Of a stretch of 64,000 bases of DNA, positions 48,734 to 60,896 are shown one piece after another. Position 1 is the stretch's first letter. The number at the start of each line of letters is the position of its first letter. The stretch spans positions 310,001-374,000 of the forward strand of contig JABSSW010000008.1 in assembly GCA_018902385.1 (NCBI GenBank). The letters are read 5' to 3'. This DNA is from Physcia stellaris. Lineage: Eukaryota; Ascomycota; Lecanoromycetes; Caliciales; Physciaceae. A program made the position numbers and the translations under genes. The notes beneath the pieces are model-generated. The model searched no databases. It had not been told where the DNA came from and saw only the letters and a program-made list of their open reading frames with translations.

Positions 48734-50753
48734 AAGACACCCTCCCTCTCCTAACCTAGGTTTGCTAGCAGCGGAGTTGGATAGCTTCGCTCGAAGAGAG
48801 ATCATTGGAGAGAGAGAAACAATGGCAGGATGGCTGAATATTGCATAGCTTCTGGCGTTTTCTTTTTCTCATCTTGGTTCTGTCCTCTGCATCTTTCTTG
48901 CGTACACGAATTGATGCAGGAAGTGCAAACGGGGTTTTGCTGCGGTACTTTGCATAGCGGGGTGGAGTTTTGGGCTTTCGAAGATGTGTATAACTACTCT
49001 CTAACAGCGGCGGATGGGTAGGCCAGGGAAGGGGCAGATAAAATATCTTCTCTCCAAAAGGGGGATGATTGAGCGAAAGAGAGAGCAGATTGTTCTACTT
49101 AGTAATTGACTTGCTTCGGCTTTCTCTCTCTCTCTTCCTCATCTTTCTTCTTCAGACCAACATCCTCCCCTCTCTTGGCATCTCCCCCAAAATAGTCTGT
49201 TTTTCCGGATTAGAGTCGCTGTCTGCTCGATGGAGTTTGCGATGACCGGTTCTTATGAAGAGGGAGAGATGTGAACCTATTCGATTGATGAACATTGAGG
49301 TTGCATATGTGTTATCGTGTAATTTGCACGTATGCGTTCCCCCTCTTGAAAAACGATTTCGAGATTGAGTGGCATGCGATGTCCTTATCATATCAGCATG
49401 GTTCTAATAAAAAGGGAAAAGACTCGGGAAGTTCGGGAAGGAGTCGGTCTCTCAGGGCTACTTGACAGTGTTTGTGTGTGGTCGCTTATCGATGGCTATT
49501 TTCCGATTGTTGTAGATTTGGGAAGATGAGAATGCGTTGAGCTACGAAGTCAGGGAGGGCTTCTATCTCTTTTCTCCTCGACTCCCATCCTTACCTCTCC
49601 TCCTCTCCTCCTCTAATCAGCATAGGCACTTGACTGAACTCAAGGACTTGATGTGTCGTTCAACCCTTCAAAATAGCCATCTCACCCCTCGCCCCCTACC
49701 CCCTCCCCATCTCCCTCCCTCCTCCCCAACAAAAGAAGTCCCAATCCTCCAGAGCATATAACACCCTCCAGCAAGATCTCGCGACTTCAAAGTGGCACGG
49801 TTCTCTGATGGTGCGTAACGAGGGATGAGACCGTGCTTCAGAGTCCGGCATCGTGCGAAGGAAGAGGCAAATGGGTTTTGACTACTCCTACTCGTCCTTC
49901 CATGAAGCTTGAACTGTAGAGAAATGGACTGGAAGATTAGGGCGATCGTTTTGGTGGTCGTGCTAAGGCGAGGAGTTACGTTGTCTTTCGGAGGGCAGAT
50001 ACACAAGCATCCGCCGGACCAAAATACGCTGTTTTGTATATTGCACGAAGCACTTTCCCCGTCTCAGCGGGCTCTCGAGTTCATCGCCCGCAGCTCGGTG
50101 GAAACGCTTTGGGAGGCTACAGATGGTGGAGGGCTCAAAGCGAAACCCCATTAAAAATCGCTGAATGTCCAAGCTTGTCACGATCTTGGACTCTTGGGCT
50201 CTTGGAAGAAAGAAGGAAAGGAAGCAGAGTAGGTTTTTGATGGAATACGGGAGCGAGCGTAGTAAGAATTGACGTGCTGGGTTGGTGGGTTTTCGGTGAG
50301 GGGTGTTAGGTTGGTATTCTTGACTGGGATTGTTGGTCTCTCGTAGATTGGGGGAGGGTATCAGATCCCGAACAGTGAATGAAGAGGGGGATAAGGAACC
50401 TCGAGATTCAGCTGGCTGGGGCTGGCTGATCTCTCTCTATTCTTCTTGATTATTCTTTCCTAACTCGCGGCATCCTCTCTTCAACAGCATATTGGAGAAT
50501 CTGACCTGCTAGAATTCGATAAGAGCAGCTAAACAAACACATTTAAAGGTACTTTGATAGATCCGTATTATCTATCACCTATGGATTATTTAAACATTAA
50601 TTGACATCTAAAAAGAGAACTCAAAATGACAGACACAAGGAGGGCCCCCAAACGTCCACGCTAAAAGCATCTAGCCATTTTCTCTGGGGATGCATACAAT
50701 TTGCTCATACTTAGTACTCTAGCCTTCGGGTTAGATTCCTGGTGGTGAATTAT
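48734..50753. other. Intergenic region, no gene seen
   Basis: Open frames stay below about 112 codons and have no recognisable content. The first few hundred bases are probably the cdc27 3' region. C/T-rich segments occur at 49575-49620 and 49680-49735. No repeats with defined ends seen. Confidence 0.45.
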
Positions 50754-50877
50754 TTAGTCGTCTTCCCAGTCGTCTTCGTCTTCTCCTGCGGAGTAATCCG
50801 CAGGGATTTCCTCGTCTTCATCTTCATCGGTTTCGTCTTCGATCATAGCGTCCTCATCGTTTTCATCAATCTTTTCT

Positions 50878-51110
50878 TTTTCATTTTTTTCTTTCTTTTT
50901 TTTTGTTTTTTTTCTTTTTTTATCTCTGTTTTTTTTTTTTTTTTTTTTTGTTATTTCTTCTTCTGCTATTTTTTTTTTACTATCTCTTCTTTTTTTATGT
51001 TTTTTTCTTCTATGTCTTCTTCTCTTATTTCTTTTTCTTTTATTTCTTTTTCTTTTATTTTATTTTTTTTATCTCTTTTTCTTCTATCTCTACTTCCTTT
51101 ATCTCTTCTT
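50878..51110. repeat. Poly-pyrimidine/poly-purine low-complexity tract
   Basis: Almost every plus-strand base is T or C for about 230 bp, including a run of more than 20 T (about 50928-50949). On the minus strand it would encode Lys/Glu-rich sequence between the 11-residue repeats and the acidic C-terminus. Homopolymer length in such a tract is unreliable, so the reading frame through it cannot be trusted. Confidence 0.85.
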
Positions 51111-51150
51111 CTTCTTCTGTAGAGCCGTTTTCACTCATGGACTCACCTCG

Positions 51151-51777
51151 AACTTCTTCCACGGAACGATGACGAGCCTGTTGATAGGAAATGAAATCGT
51201 CAGTTGTTGCGTGATTGTAATCATAGACGGTCTCATGACGTGTTTGGCCGTAATCACAGATGGTCTCAGATTGTGCCTGATCGTAACCAGAGACGGCGCC
51301 AGGAGGTGCCTGATGGTAAGCAGAGACGGCGCCAGGAGGTGCCCGATGGTAAGCAGAGACGGCTCCAGGATTTACTTGATCGTAGCCAGAGACGGCGCCA
51401 GGAGATGCCTGATGGTAAGCAGAGACGGCGCCAGGAGGTGCCTGATGGTAAGCAGAGACGGCGCCAGGAGGTGCCCGATGGTAAGCAGAGACGGCTCCAG
51501 GATTTACTTGATCGTAGCCAGAGACGGCGCCAGAAGGTGCCCGATGGTAAGCAGAGACGGCTCCAGGATTTACTTGATCGTAGCCAGAGACGGCGCCAGA
51601 AGGTGCCTGATGGTAAGCAGAGACGGCTCCAGGATTTACTTGATCGTAGCCAGAGACGGCGCCAGAAGGTGCCTGATGGTAAGCAGAGACGGCGGTAGGA
51701 TGTACCTGATCGTAATTGTAGATGGGCCCAGAATATGCCTGATCGTGAACAGAGACGACGCCAGGATGTGCCTGATC
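51151..51777 (-). repeat. 33-bp minisatellite encoding 11-residue repeats, about 19 units
   Basis: On the plus strand the unit reads like GTAAGCAGAGACGGCGCCAG with GAGGTGCCTGATG. Central copies are almost identical and fall into two alternating types (AYHQAPP and GYDQVNP), producing a higher-order 66-bp period. Outer copies are divergent. Length is a multiple of three per unit, so copy-number change keeps the frame. Confidence 0.93.
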
Positions 51778-52685
51778 TCCCGCGAAATGATGGTCAATCT
51801 GGTGGTAGGAAGAGGGATTACCAATTGTCCTCTGATAGTAACCATATGCGACCCCATGATGAATTTGATCTTCACTCATGGATCCATCCTGACCTTCTCT
51901 TGCGGCATGATGATCAGCCTCGCCGTAGAGAGAGGAATTGCCAATTGTCGTCTAATCGTGACTAAGGTCATTTGGGGCTTCGTGATTGGCCTCCTCGTAA
52001 TGATTGAAAGCCTCAGGAATTGCTTCAGGTTTAGCAACGGGAGAGTCAGGTTCGTAATCAAAGGGAGCCGATTCAGGGTCTTGTCGGTCTCTCTCTGTAA
52101 AGAGTTTTTTTTGCTCGTCGGTTAGATTACTGTTAGAGAGGTGATCGGCCGCAATGAACCTCGAGGCCCACCATAGGCGGAATGGAGGATCATGGCCCTC
52201 TGACGAGGTGAATTTTCCCATGCCCAGATCCCGCAGGTCGCGGTCTCCGGCATTCGACATGGACAGTGCAATCGAATACACCGTACAGGATCCCAGTTTC
52301 CACCATTCATCCTCGAAATCGCTCTGCATTTTGACCAGATCTTGTTCCACACCGGCTTTGAAATTGGCCCTATTCTTAGCCCCCTCGCATTTGAGTTCCA
52401 CTATCACACTCTCTTGGATAGAATTTGACTTGATATCCAGGAGACCGGAACCACTTTGAAATTCAAGATCAGCCATGAAAGGCGTCTTCTTGTTGAGCAT
52501 ACGATAGACACTTTCTTTTCGGGGCGTTCCGGGAAGAGGAAATGAAGCTCGACTTGAGCCCAGCCCTCCCACCCTCCTGACGACTTCCAAGCCCAGTTAA
52601 TCTTTCCCTTTCCTTCATTGCCCCACCTCATAATTTCTTCGAATATCGCAACATGCACCGGTTTGATGGTGTAGAGAGGAGGCAT

Positions 52686-53359
52686 CTTAGGATGTTAGAA
52701 GCGATGATTTCCGGTATATGCTGGGGGAATGAGAGGAGAACGATTATCTTGATAGACGCTGGTTGAATATCAAGGCTCTAGACGAATGAATAGAACAGCC
52801 TGTGGTTTAGAGGAGGAACACCATGAAGGCTAGCAGCTTATATATTACTTACAGGCAAGTGCTGCGCCCGACGAATTTGCTTCAGAACTCTTCTAAAATT
52901 GAACGCTGTAAACACACATAGAAGTGCTTATGAGCTGCTATTAATAGGGCTGCAGAAGCATCTGTCAAAAAGCGCTCAAAGGCGTTTCAGATGTTCAGCT
53001 TCACCAAGACCCTGGCCTAAAAGCATTCTCCTAGAGGCACTTCTATGCATGAGCGCTGTGTTAACCGTTGTATAATTAGCAGAAAAATGCGGGCGTAGAA
53101 AATTAGATGCATTCAGGTGAGATATACGATGTGCATGGCGAGGTCTTCATGTCCCCTTTCTTGGTACCTATAGATATGATCAGGCTTACTCCTGAAAGTG
53201 CTGTGAATCCCAATCTGAGAATAGTTCAATGCTGTACAGCCACCACTCAAGTCTTGATCTTCCAATGAGCAACAGGTGTAACACACCTGGGAACCCCTCG
53301 CTCTGTGTAACGTCGTCAGATGATGCCCTTGAATTAATAAAGATGCGGCATCAGGGCTC
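52686..53359. other. Intergenic region, no gene seen
   Basis: AT-moderate DNA with no supported frame. It separates the repeat-tailed gene (leftward) from the NCS1 relic (rightward) and may hold the promoter of either. Confidence 0.45.
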
Positions 53360-53690
53360 ATGTTTTTGCTTGCGTTATGCGATGCTGAGTCGTTCCTTGA
53401 CCTAGATCTTGATCCGACCCGCAAAGAAAATCGCAAGTGGAATGTCTGGAGCTTGATTGCGTATTGGTTCAGCGGTGCCTTTAATTCCGCCATCTGGGAG
53501 TCTGCATCGTCGATGCTCGCGGTTGGCCGAAGCTACAGAGACGCCGTTGGGATTGAGGCTGTGGACTTCTTTGCTATTAGCATCGTCATTTCTCTCAATG
53601 GGGCTATTGGAGATCTTTAACACGCTCCATTTCCAGTTCTCGCTAGAGCAAGTTGGGGGTTGTGGGGTTCGTCACATTCCGGATTTTCTC
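53360..53690 (+). pseudogene. Truncated NCS1-family permease relic
   Basis: The frame carries the N-terminal signature of fungal NCS1 purine/pyrimidine/allantoin-type permeases: DPTRKENRKWNVWSLIAYWF, then IWESASSMLAVG and ISIVISLNGAIG. A TAA follows at about 53619 where a Tyr-type residue is expected. The same frame then continues with HAPFPVLARASWGLWG, which is also conserved. Similarity is lost soon after, so at least nine of the usual twelve membrane helices are missing. This is a dead fragment beside the 3' end of gus1. Confidence 0.8.
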
Positions 53691-53879
53691 AAGATTCAGC
53701 TCATCATTGAAGTTGCCATCACCTCGAGAGTCATATTGCAAACCCTCTTTACTTTTGTGAAAGATCCCGATTCCAGGACCCACGTACTGCTCTTATCAGT
53801 GCTCAATTCTGCACTCCCTGCATTTTGCTAAAAATCTCATTTTCTACGAGCACGAGCTTTTGTAGCCTGTGGAAAACTC

Positions 53880-56203
53880 TTATTTCGACCTACCAGTGGG
53901 AATTTCGAATGCTACCGCCCGCTTGCCGTGCAGGAAAGGCTTGTCTATGCGGAAATAGCCACGGCGTTCGAACTGAATAATGTCTCCTTCCTGCAGAGTA
54001 GCGACATTGCAGTCCGCTACGGCTTCTGTGTGTACTTCTGTTTTCTTCGTCAACAGATCTTCAATCCTATCATCCTTCTCCAGCTTGTCCTTTGTGATGA
54101 GGTGATCAAAATCGACCAGATCGACCGGTATCAGCTCTTGTTCCTTGGCCAACCAGGTTATCTTCTTTTTGGTTTTCTTGAAATCTCCCTGTAAATGCAG
54201 CTCAAGCTCCAGACTTTTCACATTATTATTCAAAGGATTCAACGTTCCATTGATCTTTCGAACGATGGCATTCCCCCAATTCATTAAAGTAATCTCCTCA
54301 TCTTGCTCGAAGGTCTTAGCGTCATCTTGATCGATCAATATGCAGTTTCCATAGACCACGCTTTTGGTGCCGAGATCCGGATTTTTGCCATGCTTTGGTT
54401 TGTCTTCAGAGTACGTCATCTCGCGAGCTCCTCTTACGTGTGCTTCAACTAGATCTTTCTCGATCATCGCAGTATGACGTGCTGATACAGGATCAATGAA
54501 TTTTTTGTTGATCGCCCATGGCTTACTCCAATCCTGGGTTATGATGTTGGACGACGGCCCTTCTTTGATCATGAACTCGCGCAACGCGTCCATGGTCATA
54601 CCTCTTCGCAGGATGCCTCTTACGGTAGGCATTCTTGGATCATCCCATCCAGAGACAACACCCATTTCAACTAATTTGGTCAATTTGCGTTTGGACAGGA
54701 CGGTCCGGACGAAGTTCATGCGAGCGAAATCGAAGACTTCTACCTCGCGGATACCGAGCGCTTTTTGTATCCAAGCATATTGAGGGTTCCGGTCGCGATA
54801 CTCGTTCGTCCTCAGAGCATGTGTAACTCCCTCCAAAGAGTCAAGGAATGGAGCACATAGGTCATAGCTTGGATAGATTTTCCACGTGCTGCCGGTACGA
54901 TGATGTGGCTGTAGGTTGCACCGATAGATGACAGGGTCCCTAATAAGTTTTGGAATTAGTGTTCTGAATTCAACTGCCGTGGATCTACAGGTTGATGTTC
55001 CAGCCCATTGATGCAATTAGGAATGAGTACTAAGGGGACCAAAGATGATCAAATCTACTAGTACTGACCGGAGAGCTTTATTCGGGTCGTCAACAGAAAT
55101 CTTGGCACGAATGCACCATCTGAGCCCTTCTTCTGACCCAGATTTCATTTCCTCAAAATGCTGGATATTTTCCGCAATGCTCAAATCGCGACGTTTGCTG
55201 GGTACTCCATCTCTTCTCTCAGCCTGCATTTGCTCCCGCTCGGTATCATCTGCATACGCCTTTCCATTTTCCAGTAGCTGTAAACAGCTTTCGTACATCT
55301 GTTGGAAGTAATCGCTGGAGTATGTGACCTTATCGGGATGTATCTTCATAAGCTCCAAATCGGCCAATATTGTGTCTTGGTACTCTTGAGATTCCTTGGA
55401 TGGATTGGTGTCATCGAAGCGACATATGAGAGTGCCATCAGATTTTTCGTGAGCGAAGTGATCGTTTAGTAATGCTGCCTTCGCATGACCGATGTGTAGG
55501 TAACCAGACGGTTCCGGAGGAAAGCGAGTAACGACTCCTCCTTGAACTTTGCTCAAGCCAATATCGTAGCTTCCTCCTTGTGAACTAGCAACAGCTTTTT
55601 TCTGAATTGATATAGAGTTGAGCTCGGTCACTGTAGTGGCAAGCCATGGATTGGTGTCATTGATGTAGTTGAACCAACGCTGTATATTGTTGTTTGCTTT
55701 CTTGACCTTGGCGTATGCAATTTTGTTCCCACGCAAGGTACCCCAGACAAATATATCGGCAGCAGTCAATGAATACCCCACCATGTGTGAACGCAACGTA
55801 AGGTGTGAGTCGAGTCTCTGTAGCGAAGAGTCCAGGGTCTTGTTATCGAGAATCGTGAGGTCCATGGTTCCTCCAGAATTAGTGAGTCCCACCCATTCCT
55901 TGACCTAATGACCTGTTAGCCAGCTATGTGGTGCAGTAAGGACACAAGACAAACGCTTTCGCTGCGCGAAGACTCAGGGGGCGAAACATCTTTAAGTAGC
56001 TCGGGAATGATGGAATCATTTGTGAAGATGTCCCCGCCCTTCGTAAGCTGTGCGATGGTAGCACCGGAGTCCAATGAATCTGCGTCTTCGAAATGGGTCT
56101 TCGTCTTTTCGTTGGAATTGACCTGCTCGGCGTAGGTTGCCACAAGCAATGGAGGCAGCAAGAGAGCTTGATTAGCTTGGACGGCTAATTTGAGGGTTGC
56201 CAT
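53880..56203 (-). CDS. gus1: Cytosolic glutamyl-tRNA synthetase
   Basis: It charges tRNA-Glu with glutamate in the cytosol and in yeast binds the Arc1 cofactor through its GST-like N-terminus. Minus-strand exons are 56203-55955, 55904-55069 and 54939-53880; introns of 50 nt (donor GTTTGT) and 129 nt. Total 714 aa, normal for the eukaryotic enzyme. A GST-like domain (about residues 1-180, LRSHMVGYSLTAADIFVWG) precedes the class I catalytic core, with the HIGH motif in PPEPSGYLHIGHAKAAL (about 216), CRFDDTNP, and the KMSKS-like VLSKRKL (about 443). The C-terminal beta-barrel anticodon-binding part includes VYGNCILIDQDDA and EGDIIQFERRGYFRID. The conserved Y-R-C-N-L-QPHHRTG-type segment begins exon 3. 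Frame intact. Confidence 0.96.
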
Positions 56204-57066
56204 GTTTGCTCGTGTGGTAAGGTACGGTCGTTGGCAACAATAACATCACTTTTCCAAGATGTCGACTAGACTTGTGCTGCTCCTTCGGGCCGAAATTTAC
56301 CCGGTGGATCTCGGTTGTCTCAGGCTCTCAGCTCTGGCTACATGTAGCCAAAAAGCGCGCATTTCTCGCCAAGATGCCCGAGCCCTGCGACGCTATCGGC
56401 TACACGGCCCGAGACAAGGATCTCGGATATAACATTTCTAACACGCGCAGAACGAAACTCCTCCATGGATCGACAACAGGGAGCAAGAGAACCCAAGTTA
56501 CTGAATCATGAAACAGTGCACCACTCACACCATCCCCTCCCACTCTAGACATTGAACACTTCGTGACCAAAGACACCTAGTACTTCTGTACTACCACTCA
56601 ACGGAGGTCACGAGCTCCTCGACCAATTGTAAAATCGTCTCCGAGCAGACTCTCGAATCCTGCAAACGAGAACGCGATAGCTACGGTACTAGAGGCTCCA
56701 GTTGGGAATTAGGAGACAGCTCTTCACCCAGTCTGCGTCTGATATGCTCCGCAAGAATATGCCGACACTTACAGTAAAAAGGCGGGAGGAAAGGGACAGG
56801 CTACAAGACAAGACCCAGCCTCTGAAAAAGAGTCATGATATCTGCGATGCAATCCCAGCGCAGGGAAACAGTATAGGACACCATCACGGCACATCAGGAG
56901 GCAGAGAACCGCCCAACAATGAGTAAAGTCTTCAATTGCCTCAACCGCGCTATATGACCAAACACATCGCATCCACTGGGTATCGCTGTTGTATATTAAG
57001 TAATGGTATTACGACTCCCTCTCCTCCTCTCCTCTCCCTCATAAAGTTCTTCGTTAGGTTATCCTC
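56204..57066. other. Intergenic region, no gene seen
   Basis: It lies between the gus1 start and the PLAC8 gene stop. Short frames (up to 79 codons) have no recognisable content. It should include the gus1 promoter next to 56203. Confidence 0.45.
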
Positions 57067-57694
57067 CTACTGCGGGCCGTAGGTCATGCCGACCGGCTTG
57101 CCAGGCTGCTGCATCGTGACGTTCTTCTTCTCGAGCGTAAGGAGATGCTGGGCTTCTTTGTCCTGCTGGATGAGGTCGCAGCAGCTGCAGCACCACGACT
57201 ATTCGAACCATGTCAGCTACATTTCGGTACTTGGGTGTTTAGGTTCGCAGGGTGAGTATCACAAGTGTGGCGGAGGACCAAGTGGGCTAGGAGCAGCAAC
57301 TCACCTTCAAGAAATCCGTAACGAAGTTCCCCTGCAGATTCGGCTGGCTCCGCTCCCTGATCTCCGCTCTCTGCAACATACTCGGGATACAGTGGACCCC
57401 AAAGCAGGAGGCCCCCAACCAGCCCAAGCAACTCGCATTCACCATGTTATATCCAACGAGGTCTCCATCCTTGTTCAGTCTGTGATGCGTCTTGCCGAAG
57501 GTGATGCAAGGGCAGCAGCAGGTGATGAGGCAGGTATCGATGGGGTTGAAGCAGGCGAAGAAGGAGGAGTACCATGGTGCTGTGCCGGTGGGGTTGCTGA
57601 TGCTGGAGTGGTCTTTGGTGACGTGGTTGATGCGGTTTAACCAGTGGTCGACGTCGTGCTGCATTTCGGACTTTTCGTGGGCGGGGGCTGCCAT
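57067..57694 (-). CDS. PLAC8-family cysteine-rich protein, 2 exons
   Basis: Minus-strand exons are 57694-57305 and 57198-57067 (intron 106 nt), 173 aa. The PLAC8 core shows PIDTCLITCCCPCITFGKT, with the CC....CPC-type motif, then NASCLGWLGASCFGVHCIPSMLQR and REIRERS-like spacing up to the second Cys cluster, SWCCSCCDLIQQDKEA, which lies in exon 2. Without splicing the second cluster would be lost. Family members are small membrane-associated proteins linked in plants and fungi to metal (cadmium/zinc/calcium) handling and cell size. The function here is not determined. The tail ends GKPVGMTYGPQ. Confidence 0.9.
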
Positions 57695-59672
57695 TGTTGT
57701 GCGGTTGTCGATTTCACGTGCTGACGAGCCGGTTTAGGCTAACAGGAACAGGAGAGGAGACTCGAAGTGAGAGGTCTGGCACGAAGAATAAGAAGAAGTA
57801 TGTAAAGACTGTGAAAAGGCTGGAAGTGGGCTGAAGAGGAGAAAGAACAAAGGGAGTCCAGGGATAGACGATGGTCTATATAATCATCTCCCACGAGGCT
57901 TGGTCGAGCCAGCCTTGAGCCTGTGACTCCTTTTCCATGCTTCCAGTTACCGTCCAGCCCCCTAGCCTTTAAAGCTATATGGGGCCGACCAGGAAAACCC
58001 GATGGGATGGTCAATAGCGTCAAGGCTCTCTAGGCAGAAAAAGGGCTGACTAGATGGTAAAGTCAGGATCAGGCGAGGACGTTGAGATATCCAATTTCCT
58101 AACCGCGAGATGAGCCAATGGGTGTGCAGCTGTAGCGAGTATCGGCACATTTAGCCTTCGCCCAGCAAGGCGGGAAATTGCTTAGCATTCCACGCCCCTA
58201 TTATGATTGCTCCATTTCGACTTTTCGACCCCACAGCTATTTATTTGATGCTGTCTTTATTTTCTGCTGAACAGACCATCCTGGACGCTGTACCGCATGA
58301 TCAGGTGGGGCAAGATCTCGCTGTCGTCGAAAGATGCTTTGTCAACATCCAAGAAACGCGACAGGTCAACGACTTCGAACCAAATCACGCCGACACCCTG
58401 TGCTTCGCATCTACGAAATGGAATATGCCATCTCCTCGCAGACCAGAGATAAAGGTCCCAATGGAACTTCGCAACGAACCAAGCGTGCCGTTGGTCATGG
58501 TCAAGTACAGACATCATCTCCCATTCTCTCATCTTCCCCATCTTCCGAGTCCTACCATTATTCTTAGCAGTAGTCATATCTACCTAGCATGATCTCGGAT
58601 CATGCCCTTTTTCCAGCTACATACATCCCCATCCCCATCATCATCGCAAATCGTGCCATCCAAGCCGAGCCATCTCAATCCATCACAAACTCTAGGTAGT
58701 TGAGACGAGACATTCTGCGACTATGGCACCGAAACTACCCTACCCACACCAGGAAGCATCTCGTCATAGCTACGTCCGTTGTGGAATCTAAGACTCATTT
58801 CGTAGATACCTTGTTCCTGTGAATTCACAAAACAAGAATGCTCTCTTTTCAAAAACCTTTCTTCTAGTACCTACCCTATTCCATCATCCATATCCAAGCA
58901 ACAGACCCAATACTCAGAAATGGAAATTTCACCCAGTCAAACCCAAACCCAAACCCAAACACTGCGCACCGCTCTATTCAGTCTAACAGGGAATAACCAT
59001 ACCATACCATTGCCCTGACATCCCCTTGCGCAGAAGTGATGCAGTAATCACAACCCCACCTCTCACGTAATGCATTACCATCCCGAAACCGAAACGATTC
59101 GAAGCTTTTCTAGTTTATGAGTTATGCCAAACGCTTGGTAGTGTAGTGTAGTGTTCCAAGTCTGAGGCGTGAATTGCGTGATCATGGGGTAAGGCGATAT
59201 GTTTCAAACCCGGTCTAACCCCTTTGAGACCTTTTCCTAACGACCATATGATGAAGTTGGCGAGGGTATAGGTGCGGCTCTATCCTGATCGTCGTTTGTG
59301 GTTTGCGTTTGAGACATTGTGTAGAGGGTAGATTGCTTCCTGGAACCGGAAATCATATTCTCCGGAAACCTCGTGGAGACGAGGCTACGTATGATGGTGG
59401 TTCGACGGACGTGTGGATCCGTGCTTTGATGAGGATGGGATGGGGTAGATATAAAGGCAGTAGAATCGATTCTTTTTCTTATTCTCCATATAATTCTATC
59501 CATCATCATCGATTCAATCCCAGTAGATTGAATCTGTACGCATCGTATCCGAACCCCTATTCAAATCGTATCATATCACATATATCTATCTCTCTCCACT
59601 ATCCCATCTTCTGCTTCTCCTTTTTCTTTTTCTCCTCTTCCAAAATCTCGATCACCATCCACGATCCCAACA
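57695..59672. other. Intergenic region, no firm gene
   Basis: A 129-codon plus-strand frame at 58203-58592 has no recognisable domain and a shadow on the other strand. An (AAACCC)n microsatellite of about 3.5 units lies near 58940-58960. The last 100 bases before 59673 are pyrimidine-rich, typical of a fungal promoter. Confidence 0.45.
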
Positions 59673-60896
59673 ATGAAACCCCCAGCCCTCCTCATCTCCG
59701 CCCTCCTCCTCATCCCACCCCAACCCACCGCAGCCTCCACATCATGCAGCAACGGCGTAACCGTCCTCGACGGCAGCGTCTCCTGCAATGACGCTCAATG
59801 CACCATCGTCTGCGGGGGCAAAGTCTCGAAAGTAGACGGTAAGGTGCCGAATCTTCCTCTTACCTCTTACATCTTCCCTCTTACCTCTTCCAATTCAATT
59901 TAATATACTTTGAAATGGCTCGAGCTGACTAAACTTTTGGTTTGAAGCCTCCCCACATCCTCCTGTCCCGGGCCAGTAATCGCAACCTGCCAAGGCCAAA
60001 GGGTCCAGATCTCTCATGCTGCGGGCGGCAAGAGACATCAAGGCCATGCTGGTGATGGCGCGAACGGTAATGGCGTGGGCAATGGTGGGACGGGGAACGG
60101 GAACGGGAACAGTGGTTCTGGCAGCTCTGGTACCTCGAATTCTGGGAGTGCAGGCAATGCGAACGGCGGGGCGAGTAGTAATGGCGGAAACAACGGCGGG
60201 ACAGGCAATGGCTTTGGCAACACTGGGACTAACAATGGGAATAATAACGGGAATAGTGGCTCTGGCAGCTCTGGGACCTCGAACTCTGGGACTACAGGCA
60301 GGTCTGGCGGTGCTGGTACCGTTGAAGCCGGTGGGACCCGTTCTGCTACCTCTGGAACTGCTGGCAGTGCAGGGACACAGTGTGCAAATGGTGCAGGCGC
60401 CGTGAACGCCACAGCGAACGCAAACGGTGCAGCTAGCAGATCCAGCTCTGCAACTTCTGGGACCGGGAACAGCAATGGCAATGGCAATGCTGGTAGTGGA
60501 AACGGCAACGGTTTTGGAAACAACGGCGCTAGTGGTGGGAATGGAAACGGAAACGGAGGCGCCGGTGGCTCGAGCATCGCTACGAAATCCCGCAAGTCTG
60601 GCGCGGGCAATGGTGGTTCTGCTTCCTCTGGGACTGGTAATGCTAATGGCAATTCTGCTGCTTCTGGGACAGGCAACAACAACGGCAATGGAAACGCCAG
60701 TAACGGAAATGGCAATGGCTTTGGAAATAACAATGCCAGTGGTGGGAATGGCAATGGAAATGGAGGCGCTGGTGGCAATGCTGCTGGAAGCACAAGCGGT
60801 GGCACTGCTTCTGGCAGTATCAGTACTGGTGACCCTAATTTCGATCCAGAAGCTTTCGTCAAGGCTGAGATGGCCAAGTTGTCAGGGAAGCGGTGA
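59673..60896 (+). CDS. Secreted Gly/Asn/Ser-rich low-complexity protein
   Basis: Exon 1 (59673-59838) encodes a signal peptide (MKPPALLISALLLIPPQPTA) and a short Cys-containing region (SCSNG, SVSCNDAQCTIVCGG). The intron is 59839-59947. Exon 2 then reads SCPGPVIATCQGQ and a long tract of Gly/Asn/Ser/Ala repeats (GNGNGN, SGSSGTSNSG, GNGFGNN), ending DPEAFVKAEMAKLSGKR. The phases of the two exons disagree by one. Adding one base to the C4 run at 59951-59954 would join them, which is another possible homopolymer loss; a different acceptor is the alternative. The product looks like a cell-wall or extracellular-matrix protein. No enzymatic domain. The repeats make the length poorly conserved. Confidence 0.72.

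Larger units (their letters stand above)
50754..52685 (-). pseudogene. Unknown protein: possible PD-(D/E)XK-like N-terminus, 11-residue repeats, acidic tail (frame broken)
   Basis: The minus-strand start at 52685 (MPPLYTIKPVHVAIFEEIM) runs into ELHFLFPERPEK. The frame then changes at a T4/A4 run (52516-52519) that is one base too short, and continues with YRMLNKKTPFMADLEFQ, ESVIVELKCEG and VEQDLVKMQ. The spacing Asp..Glu-Leu-Lys..Gln resembles a PD-(D/E)XK nuclease core, but this is only a motif-level guess. A TAG at 51952-51954 interrupts the same frame. The local internal repeat (YQRTIGN versus *TTIGN) suggests CAG mutated to TAG. Then come about 19 copies of an 11-residue unit (type GAVSAYHQAPP / GAVSGYDQVNP, 51151-51777). 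A Glu/Lys purine-tract region and an acidic end (EDEDDWEDD) that stops at 50754 complete it. I do not recognise the family. Confidence 0.6.

Noticed and set aside
51169-52125. 318-codon plus-strand frame rich in SRDGARRCLMV-type repeats
   Set aside because: Antisense shadow of the 33-bp minisatellite. The unit length is a multiple of three, so all frames look repetitive and open. The minus strand has the protein-like ends.
58203-58592. 129-codon plus-strand frame upstream of the Gly/Asn-rich gene
   Set aside because: No recognisable content, and an equally long antisense frame covers the same bases.
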